Positions 9,564-16,283 of a DNA stretch of 64,000 nt are shown piece by piece. The DNA lies in NCBI GenBank assembly GCA_964593865.1, contig CAZQKE010000089.1, positions 1-64,000 of the forward strand, given 5' to 3'. Each line of letters starts with the position of its first letter. Position 1 is the first letter of the stretch. Made by a program: the position numbers and the translations under genes. The notes under the pieces are model-generated. The model saw nothing but the letters and a program-made list of their open reading frames with translations. It was not told the origin of the DNA and did not search any database. This DNA is from CAZQKE01 sp964593865 (lineage in GTDB: Bacteria > Chloroflexota > Anaerolineae > JAAYZQ01).

Positions 9564-10724
9564 TCAGCCATGCCGTTGGGCAAAGCGGGCCATGCGCTCC
9601 AACGCCTCCTCTATCTGTTCATAGGCGGTGGCGTAAGAGCAACGCACGTGCCCCGCGCCGCAGGCACCGAAGGCACTGCCCGGTACGCAGGCCACCTTTT
9701 CCTCCATCAGCAACCGTTCGGAAAATTCCTCGTCGCTCATGCCGGTTGCCTCAATGGAGGGGAAGGCGTAGAAGGCCCCTTTCGGCTCAAAGCAGGTCAA
9801 GCCGATGCTGTTCAGCCCGTCTACGATGAGGCGGCGGCGGCGGTCGTAGCGGGCGCGCATCTCTTGAACCGCTTCTTCGCCGCGACGCAGGGCTTCCAGG
9901 GCGGCGAACTGGGCCGTGGTCGGTGCGGACATGATGGTGTACTGATGGACTTTGCGCATCGCGCCCAAAATCTCCGCCGGGGCGGCGGCGTAGCCGATAC
10001 GCCAGCCGGTCATGGCATAGGATTTGGAAAAGCCGCCCAGCAGGATCGTCCGCTTTTGCATCCCCGGCAAGGAGGCGAAGCAGGTGTGCTCCACGCCGTA
10101 GACCAAGCGGTCATAGATCTCGTCCGAGATGACCAACAGGTCATGTTTTTCGGCCACGCGGGCAATATCCAGCAGACGTTCGCGGCTCATCACCGCGCCG
10201 GTGGGGTTGTTGGGGTAGGCCAGCAACAGCGATTTGGTCCTCTCGGTGATGGCTGCTTCCACTTGGGAAGCAAGCAGCTGAAAATCGTTCTCCACATCGG
10301 TACAGACATTGACCGGCTCTCCCCCGGCAAAGATCACCTCCGGGTTGTAGGAGACAAAGCACGGCTCCGGGACGATCACCTGATCGCCGGGGTCCACGGT
10401 GGCGGTAAGGGCCAGATAGAGGGCCTCGGAGACGCCGACGGTGATGAGCAGCTCGGTCTCCGGGTCATAGCGCACGCCGTAGAGCCGTTCCAGGTGTTCG
10501 GCCAGGGCGACGCGCAACTCCATGATGCCGGAGTTGGAGGTGTAGTGGGTTTCCCCAGCTTCCAGGGAATCGATCCCGGCGCGGACGATGCCCGGCGGCG
10601 TGGCAAAATCGGGTTCACCGATGCCTAACGAGATCACATCATCCATCGTAGCGGCAATGTCAAAAAAGCGACGGATACCGCTGGGTGGCACGGCCTGGAC
10701 TTTTTGGGCGACAAAGGTCTTCAT
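9564..10724 (-). CDS. Class I/II PLP aminotransferase (aspartate/aromatic type)
   Basis: 386-aa fold-type I aminotransferase of the AspC/AraT/PatA group. PLP-site residues are visible: Asn172 in the PNNPTG loop, Asp201 and Tyr204 in SDEIYD, and the Schiff-base lysine Lys234 in SKSYAMTGWR. The substrate-carboxylate Arg is expected near the conserved C-terminal VRCSYA segment. Donor and acceptor specificity cannot be read from sequence alone. I chose the ATG at 10724 because AAGGAG lies upstream; a longer frame to 10778 would overlap the preceding gene and is encoded by the AATGACC repeat. Confidence 0.93.
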   Translation of the reverse strand: MKTFVAQKVQAVPPSGIRRFFDIAATMDDVISLGIGEPDFATPPGIVRAGIDSLEAGETHYTSNSGIMELRVALAEHLERLYGVRYDPETELLITVGVSEALYLALTATVDPGDQVIVPEPCFVSYNPEVIFAGGEPVNVCTDVENDFQLLASQVEAAITERTKSLLLAYPNNPTGAVMSRERLLDIARVAEKHDLLVISDEIYDRLVYGVEHTCFASLPGMQKRTILLGGFSKSYAMTGWRIGYAAAPAEILGAMRKVHQYTIMSAPTTAQFAALEALRRGEEAVQEMRARYDRRRRLIVDGLNSIGLTCFEPKGAFYAFPSIEATGMSDEEFSERLLMEEKVACVPGSAFGACGAGHVRCSYATAYEQIEEALERMARFAQRHG

Positions 10725-10753
10725 TTGTCCCATCTCCTTTGATTGGTCATTGT

Positions 10754-11002
10754 TCATTCTTTGGTTTCTACGGTCCAACGGTCTTTCCGCTCGCAGTAAT
10801 GCAGGTCAAACCGTCGGGCCGTGTCGGTGCATACCCGAAATGCAGGGCCTTGCGGCGTGCGCCAACGGGCTTCTATCTCGGCAACGGCGTAGTGGTGGCC
10901 CTGCCAGGTAAAAGCACGCGGCTCTTGGGCGTATGTGTAACCGGAATAGCACTCCACCCGCGCCTCGGCAACCCCTGTGCCGGGGCCTGGTTCCTCGGCC
11001 AT
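10754..11002 (-). CDS. DUF6504-like small protein
   Basis: 82-aa soluble protein with a central pattern (PRAFTWQG..Y.VAEIEARWR ... FRV.T..ARRFDLHY....DRW) that resembles DUF6504-type proteins; the family call is from memory of the pattern. No catalytic motif is apparent. It is tightly packed between the transaldolase (stop 8 bp upstream, with a GAGGGGAA ribosome site) and the aminotransferase, so it is very likely expressed. Confidence 0.65.
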   Translation of the reverse strand: MAEEPGPGTGVAEARVECYSGYTYAQEPRAFTWQGHHYAVAEIEARWRTPQGPAFRVCTDTARRFDLHYCERKDRWTVETKE

Positions 11003-11009
11003 GTTCCCC

Positions 11010-12095
11010 TCACTTCTTGGCTTCTATGACGGCCAGCAAGGAATCGAAGGAGCGGGAAAAAGCGATCACCCCATCATCCAGCAGCTGACGGGTCACGGCG
11101 TCCAAACTGATGCCCAGGTCGGCGAGCCGTCGTAGCAGATCACGGGCTTCATCTATCCCTTCTTCCAGGGTGAGGGCCACCCGACCGTGGTCCAAGAACG
11201 CTTCCAGGGTGACGGGCGGCAGGGTGTTGACCGTATGAGGGCCGATGAGCGGCTCCACGTAGAGGGTATCGGGGTAGGCCGGGTTTTTGGTGCTGGTGCT
11301 GGCCCAAAGGGGCCGTTGGACCCGCGCACCTCGGTCTGCCAGCCGTTCCCACCGTTCACCGGCAAAGATCTCTTTGAAAAGGGCATACGTAGATTTGGCG
11401 CAGGCGACGGCGATCTTGCCCTTCAGGGCCTTTGCTTGGGGGCTGGCAATGGAATCCAAGAGGCGGTCTACGGCGGTGTCAATGCGGCTGACAAAGAAGG
11501 ACGCCACCGAGGCCGATTGGGAAAGGTCCAACCCGGCGACGGCCCGCCGTTCCAACCCGGCGATGTAGGCGAGGGCCACGTCGCGGTAGACATCCAATGA
11601 GAAGATGAGGGTCACGTTGACGTTGACCCCCTGACCGATGAGGGATTCGATGGCGGGAATGCCCTCCGACGTAGCCGGGACTTTGATCATCACATTCGGT
11701 CGGTCTAGGGCGGTGTAAAGGCGCTTGGCTTCGGCGACGGTCCCTTCGGTGTCATGGGCCAAGTGGGGGTTGACCTCCAAACTGACGTAGCCGTCTTCCC
11801 CTTCGCTCGCCTCAAACACAGGGCGCAAGATGTCGGCAGCCCGCCGAATATCCTCAATGACCAGATCTTCGTAGATCTCCAGGGTGGATTTGCCCGTGGT
11901 GGCCAAAAGGGCCAGGGCGTCGTCATAGTCGTCGCTGTGGCCGATGGCTTGGTTCAGGATGGTGGGGTTGGAGGTGACGCCGCGCACTCCCTGTTCGACC
12001 AGGGCTTGCAGCCCTCCGCCGTTGAGCAATCCCCGACTGATGTTGTCATACCAGATTGACTGGCCCAATTCGGCCAAGCGGTGTAGTTTCGTCAT
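11010..12095 (-). CDS. tal: Transaldolase
   Basis: 361 aa, matching the longer bacterial TAL (type 2) subfamily. It transfers dihydroxyacetone units between sedoheptulose-7-P and glyceraldehyde-3-P in the non-oxidative pentose phosphate pathway. The Schiff-base lysine is Lys138 in NVMIKVPAT; the early GVTSNPTI motif and the later NVTLIFS strand are intact. It is the first gene of the operon that runs to the CBS-ACT gene. An AGGGAGA ribosome site precedes the ATG, and a promoter lies 160 bp upstream after a structured leader. Confidence 0.95.
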   Translation of the reverse strand: MTKLHRLAELGQSIWYDNISRGLLNGGGLQALVEQGVRGVTSNPTILNQAIGHSDDYDDALALLATTGKSTLEIYEDLVIEDIRRAADILRPVFEASEGEDGYVSLEVNPHLAHDTEGTVAEAKRLYTALDRPNVMIKVPATSEGIPAIESLIGQGVNVNVTLIFSLDVYRDVALAYIAGLERRAVAGLDLSQSASVASFFVSRIDTAVDRLLDSIASPQAKALKGKIAVACAKSTYALFKEIFAGERWERLADRGARVQRPLWASTSTKNPAYPDTLYVEPLIGPHTVNTLPPVTLEAFLDHGRVALTLEEGIDEARDLLRRLADLGISLDAVTRQLLDDGVIAFSRSFDSLLAVIEAKK

Positions 12096-12184
12096 GATGC
12101 GTCTCCCTAAAAAATGGCGGACCGTCTACGAATTGAGTGCGGATGTACCCGACCCGGCGGCACAGGTTTCCGTCGGTTGAAGCC

Positions 12185-12230
12185 GCACCTTGCAGGCCGT
12201 GGCTGCGGTCCGGTGCGGGCAACCTTTTGA
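12185..12230 (-). other. Hairpin in the transaldolase mRNA leader
   Basis: Downstream of the tal promoter the leader holds an inverted repeat, CCGCACC...GGTGCGG, around a roughly 28-nt loop. It has no U-tract. It may be a regulatory or stabilising leader stem; no known riboswitch pattern was recognised. Confidence 0.35.
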
Positions 12231-12232
12231 AA

Positions 12233-12261
12233 ACATTAGCACGAACCGATCATTTTGTCAA
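12233..12261 (-). promoter_or_regulatory. Promoter of the tal-to-CBS operon
   Basis: TTGACA (12261-12256), a 17-bp spacer and TAATGT (12238-12233) on the minus strand, between mutS2 and tal. Confidence 0.75.
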
Positions 12262-12290
12262 CTGCATCATCGCACATCACCCTCGGCCCT

Positions 12291-14654
12291 TTAGTCGGTA
12301 AGCAGGTGTGCGATGGTCACGCCGGTTCCCCCTTCTCCCTGCTCGCCGGAACGGTAGGAGCGGACCAGAGGATGCTCCCGTAGGTGTCGGCGGACGGCCC
12401 GGCGTAACGCACCGGTCCCTTTGCCGTGGATGATGCGCACCCAGGGCAGCCCGGCCAGAAAGGCGTCGTCCAGGTAGCGGTCCAGCTCCGGTAGGGCGTC
12501 CTCCACCCGTCGACCGCGCAGGTCCAATTCAATGCCGGGGGAAGGGGGCGGTTTCGGCAAGGAGACGGTCGGCTCCGGCGCGGCCTTGCGCGGCTTCCGC
12601 CGTTCCAAGTCGCTCCGCTGGACACGGACGCTAAAGGCCCCGACCTGCACCTCGGCCCTGTCGCCCTCCAGGGCGGTGACCTGCCCCGTGGTTCCCAGAC
12701 CGACGATGAACACCGTGTCGCCGACGGCGATCTCTCCGGGCAGGGCTTCCGGCTCCGGTGGCGGCGGTGGGGGCGGAGGGGCAGCGGCTTTTTCCTGGGC
12801 GGCCAACCGCTCCCGGGCCTGGGCCAGCCATCGGGCCGTCAGGGAGGATTGGCGGCGGCGTTCGTCCAGTTCCTCTTGCAACGATTCAATTTCCCGGCGG
12901 AAGCGGGCCAACTCCCGGCGGGCTTCGGCCCGCGCCTCGCCCAAAATGGCCGCCCGTTCCCCTTCAATGGCGGCCAGGTGGGCGGCCAATCGCCGTTCTT
13001 GCTCCTCCACCCGCCGTTTGGTCTGAATCGCTTCATCACGGGCGGCGGCCGCTTCTCGGTGCGCCTGCTGAATCTCGGCCAGGAGCGATTCGGCGGCCCG
13101 TTCATCGGGCGAAACCAGGGCACGGGCCGCTTCTACAATCTCGGCGGGCAGCCCTAACCGCTCGGCAATGGCGAATGCGTTGCTGCGCCCCGGCAGCCCG
13201 ATCCGCATCCGGTAGGTGGGCGAGAGGGTGTCCAGGTCAAACTCCATGCTGGCGTTTTCGACGCCGGGTGTGGTCTGGGCGAAGGCTTTCAGCTCCGAAT
13301 AGTGGGTGGCGACCAGGGTGGTAATGCGCCGTGCCAACAGATGGGCCAACAAGGCGCGGGCCAGGGCCGAACCCTCTACCGGGTCGGTGCCGGCCCCTAG
13401 CTCATCCAGCAGCACCAGACTGTGCTCGTCGGCCCGCTCCAGAATGTGGATGATGTTGATCAGGTGGGCCGAAAAGGTGGAAAGGGATTGCTCAATGGAT
13501 TGTTCGTCGCCGATGTCGGCATAGATGCCGCTGAACACCGGCAGGCGACTGCCTTCGGCGACGGGCAGGTGCAAGCCTGCCTGGGCCATAGCCGCCATCA
13601 GCCCCACCGTTTTGAGGGAGACGGTTTTGCCGCCTGTGTTGGGACCGGTGATGACCAGGATGCGGTTGCCGTCAAGGTGTACGTCAATGGGCACGACCGT
13701 TTCGGGGTCAAGTAAGGGATGCCGTGCCTGTCGCAGGTCCAGGGGGGAACCGATGGCCGGGTCGGCGTCGGGGACCATCGTCGGCGGGACGGCCTGAATG
13801 GCGTCGGCGTAGCGGCCTTTGGCCAGGGCCAAGTCCAGGGCGGCCAGGGCCTCTACCGTCCAGGCCAATTCCTCACCGTGCCCGGCGACTTGGGCCGAAA
13901 GGTCGGCCAGGATGCGCTTCACCTCGCGGTCTTCCTCGACCTGCAGTTGCCGCCAGCGGTTGCCCATCTCCACCAGGGATAGGGGTTCAACGAAAAGGGT
14001 TGCGCCGCTGGCCGATGTATCGTGGACGATGCCGGGGATGCGCCCTTTGAAGTCGGCCTTGACGGGGATGACGTACCGCCCACCCCGCCGGGTGATGATC
14101 GCCTCTTGCAGGTAGGGCGCGTTCTGGGGGTTGGTGAGGATGCGGTTCAGCCGGTCCAGCAGTCTTTCGTGGACGGCCCGCAGGTCGCTGCGGATGCGGG
14201 CCAGTTGGGGGCTGGCCTGGTCCACCACTTCGCCTTGGTCGTTGAGGCAGCGGCGGATTTCGTCGGCCAGGGCCGGGCAGGGTTCGATGCGGGCGGCGAT
14301 GTCGGCCAGGAGGGGAACCCGGTTGCGCAGGCGGTGCAGGGTGCGGCGCACCCGCCCTCCGGCGCGGAGGGTGCCGAGGATGTCCAGCAGGTCGTCCGGT
14401 TGAAGGATCGCACCCCGTTGGGCACTGTGGGCCAGGGGGCGGACATCGCGGACACCGCCCAGGGACAGGCCGCCCTGGGTGTCCAGCAGGTAGCGGGCTT
14501 CGGCGGTTTCCTGCAGCCGTTCCCGGACCTCATCGGCAAAGGGGGTAGGAGTGAGGGCCAGAGCCATTTCCCGCCCGGCGGAAAAGGTGGTGTGCCGGGC
14601 CAAATGGGCCAAGACCTGGGGGAATTCCAGGGTCTGGAGCGATTTGGAATCCAT
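12291..14654 (-). CDS. mutS2: Endonuclease MutS2 / ribosome-rescue factor RqcU
   Basis: 787 aa with the MutS2 layout: MutS core and lever regions, an ABC-type ATPase (Walker A GPNTGGKT at about residue 336, Walker B LVLLDELGAGTD), a long charged coiled coil (about 510-620), a KOW-like segment, and a C-terminal Smr nuclease domain beginning near ELDLRGRRVEDAL with the HGKGTGALR motif. Family members resolve branched DNA or collided ribosomes. It lies 3 bp downstream of the cvpA stop in an operon with two response regulators. Confidence 0.96.
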   Translation of the reverse strand: MDSKSLQTLEFPQVLAHLARHTTFSAGREMALALTPTPFADEVRERLQETAEARYLLDTQGGLSLGGVRDVRPLAHSAQRGAILQPDDLLDILGTLRAGGRVRRTLHRLRNRVPLLADIAARIEPCPALADEIRRCLNDQGEVVDQASPQLARIRSDLRAVHERLLDRLNRILTNPQNAPYLQEAIITRRGGRYVIPVKADFKGRIPGIVHDTSASGATLFVEPLSLVEMGNRWRQLQVEEDREVKRILADLSAQVAGHGEELAWTVEALAALDLALAKGRYADAIQAVPPTMVPDADPAIGSPLDLRQARHPLLDPETVVPIDVHLDGNRILVITGPNTGGKTVSLKTVGLMAAMAQAGLHLPVAEGSRLPVFSGIYADIGDEQSIEQSLSTFSAHLINIIHILERADEHSLVLLDELGAGTDPVEGSALARALLAHLLARRITTLVATHYSELKAFAQTTPGVENASMEFDLDTLSPTYRMRIGLPGRSNAFAIAERLGLPAEIVEAARALVSPDERAAESLLAEIQQAHREAAAARDEAIQTKRRVEEQERRLAAHLAAIEGERAAILGEARAEARRELARFRREIESLQEELDERRRQSSLTARWLAQARERLAAQEKAAAPPPPPPPPEPEALPGEIAVGDTVFIVGLGTTGQVTALEGDRAEVQVGAFSVRVQRSDLERRKPRKAAPEPTVSLPKPPPSPGIELDLRGRRVEDALPELDRYLDDAFLAGLPWVRIIHGKGTGALRRAVRRHLREHPLVRSYRSGEQGEGGTGVTIAHLLTD

Positions 14655-14657
14655 CGG

Positions 14658-15230
14658 CTACCGCAAGGATCTGAAGATGTCGGGCGCGAGACCTTTGGGC
14701 ATCCAGGGTCGGATCGTGAACATGAAAATGGGATACAGCCTGATAAAGATGGGAACCAGGTGAGAGGTGCGAAAGAACATCAGCATATTTTCGCGCAACG
14801 CGCTGCGTGCAATGTCGGTGGCGTACAGGACAAAAGAGATGGCGATCAGGGATAGGCCGATCCAAAAGCAGGTCAGGAGGAAACCGAGGACCATACCGCC
14901 GATCTGGTCAAATTGGCGAATGCCGGGCAAGGCGGTATCTCTGTAAGTGCGCCCCAAGACGAAGGTGGTCAAGGCGTAAAAGAGGATGAGGATCAGACCA
15001 AAGGCGATGCTCTGGCTTGAGGTTGCCGGAAGGGCACCGCTGGTCAGATAGCGGATCCAGCCGCCGACGGGGATGTACAGGGTCATAGCCAAGACGGTGG
15101 CAACATAGAGCACCAGGAGGCCGAGGGCCATCCGCACCAAGCCTTTGGTGAAGCCATAAGCAATGCCGGCCAGCAGAGCAAAGGTGATGACTACGTCAAA
15201 GGGGTTGAGCCAGGCCGGGAGAAAGTCCAT
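14658..15230 (-). CDS. CvpA family membrane protein
   Basis: About 190 aa with four to five transmembrane segments and the CvpA-type opening NPFDVVITFALLAGIAYGFTKG. CvpA proteins are inner-membrane proteins linked to colicin V production, envelope stress and biofilm. cvpA next to mutS2 is a widespread pairing. Two in-frame starts exist (GTG at 15236 and ATG at 15230); the ATG is better spaced from the AGGGGG site. Function beyond the family name is unknown. Confidence 0.9.
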   Translation of the reverse strand: MDFLPAWLNPFDVVITFALLAGIAYGFTKGLVRMALGLLVLYVATVLAMTLYIPVGGWIRYLTSGALPATSSQSIAFGLILILFYALTTFVLGRTYRDTALPGIRQFDQIGGMVLGFLLTCFWIGLSLIAISFVLYATDIARSALRENMLMFFRTSHLVPIFIRLYPIFMFTIRPWMPKGLAPDIFRSLR

Positions 15231-15240
15231 CTCCACCCCC

Positions 15241-15648
15241 TCACCTGTCTCCGCCGTTGGCGGGTGACTTGTAAGAGCGGAGGACGCGTTCTATGCGGGC
15301 GATCAGCTCACGGCGCGGCAGTTTTGATTTGACGATAAAATCCTGCAGGTCGGTGCGGGCCAGCCACATGAGTTGATCAAAGGGTGAATCCAAAGCGGTG
15401 AGGGCAATGACCGGGATGTCACGGATGGCGGGGTCCTCTTTTTTGTGGAGCAGCACCTCCGCACCGTCCATGCCGGGCATCATCAGGTCCAAGAGGACCA
15501 GATCGGGTGATTCGCGGCGCATGGCCTCCAGCCCGGCTTCTCCTCCTTCCGCGCCGATCACGTCGTACCCCGCTTTGCTCAAGACCAGGCTGATGTACTC
15601 AATCATATCGGGGTCGTCTTCAATGCACAAGATCTTGGCCTGGGTCAT
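15241..15648 (-). CDS. Stand-alone response regulator receiver protein (second of pair)
   Basis: 135-aa single REC domain. The acidic pocket (CIEDDPD), phosphoacceptor in LVLLDLMMPGMDG, and the conserved Thr in ALTALDS are present. The expected Lys after strand 5 is shifted (DFIVKSKLPR). The start ATG overlaps the previous gene's stop (ATGA). It is a diverged paralogue of its neighbour (shared FDQ.MW and RREL/RKEL blocks), which points to tandem duplication. There is no output domain, so it probably acts by protein contact or as a phosphate sink. Confidence 0.9.
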   Translation of the reverse strand: MTQAKILCIEDDPDMIEYISLVLSKAGYDVIGAEGGEAGLEAMRRESPDLVLLDLMMPGMDGAEVLLHKKEDPAIRDIPVIALTALDSPFDQLMWLARTDLQDFIVKSKLPRRELIARIERVLRSYKSPANGGDR

Positions 15649-16043
15649 TCCCCTTTCCCCTCCTGAGCGGTCAGGGCCGCATCGATGGCCGCCAGTAATT
15701 CTTTGCGCTTGAAGGGCTTGGTGATGTAATCCTTGATCTCGGTATGCTCCCGCCACATGATCTGATCAAACGGTGAGGAAAGAGCCGTCACGGCGATCAC
15801 CGGAATATCACAGATGAGTGGGTCTTGGCCTTTTTCGAGCAGGACCGCTGCGCCGTCCATGTTGGGCATCATCAGGTCCAACAGCACCAGGTTGGGGCGG
15901 TGCTGCCTCATCATCTGCAGCCCTTCCATCCCGTCGCGGGCCACCAGGACCTCATAGCCCGCCGCTTCCAGGATGAGCCGCAACAGGTCCTGCATCCCCG
16001 GTTCATCTTCCATGCACAAAATACGCCCTCTCACTTCAATCAC
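15645..16043 (-). CDS. Stand-alone response regulator receiver protein (first of pair)
   Basis: About 132-aa single REC domain with acidic pocket MEDEPG, phosphoacceptor LVLLDLMMPNMDG, switch Thr in AVTALSS and Lys in DYITKPFKRKE. The GTG start at 16043 has a GGGAGG site; a longer frame to 16106 would include the promoter -10 region. It is the first gene of the operon with the second receiver, CvpA and MutS2. No histidine kinase is nearby. Confidence 0.9.
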   Translation of the reverse strand: MIEVRGRILCMEDEPGMQDLLRLILEAAGYEVLVARDGMEGLQMMRQHRPNLVLLDLMMPNMDGAAVLLEKGQDPLICDIPVIAVTALSSPFDQIMWREHTEIKDYITKPFKRKELLAAIDAALTAQEGKGE

Positions 16044-16073
16044 GCTCCCTCCCCAGAGGACATTGCCCAATCC

Positions 16074-16102
16074 ATTGTAACAGAATCGGGGGTGAAAGTC
16101 AA
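16074..16102 (-). promoter_or_regulatory. Promoter of the receiver-cvpA-mutS2 operon
   Basis: TTGACT (16102-16097), a 17-bp spacer and TACAAT (16079-16074) on the minus strand. It lies back-to-back with the plus-strand promoter at 16173. Confidence 0.8.
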
Positions 16103-16172
16103 ACATGGTCGGTCAATGTTAGAGTTCGGGCCACAGGCCGTATTGCCCTTGCCCGAAACCCAAAAGTGGATT

Positions 16173-16201
16173 TTGCATTTCCCCCTTGAATGAGGTATAA
16201 T
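16173..16201 (+). promoter_or_regulatory. Promoter of the pseudo-P-type ATPase operon
   Basis: TTGCAT (16173-16178), a 17-bp spacer and TATAAT (16196-16201), about 80 bp upstream of the ATPase-like gene. Confidence 0.8.
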
Positions 16202-16283
16202 CGCTCCGGTTTGGCGGAACCCACCCTGGCCACAGAAGTTGTTTGCGGATGGCCCGGTACACCCCGACCGAGATAGGTGTGTG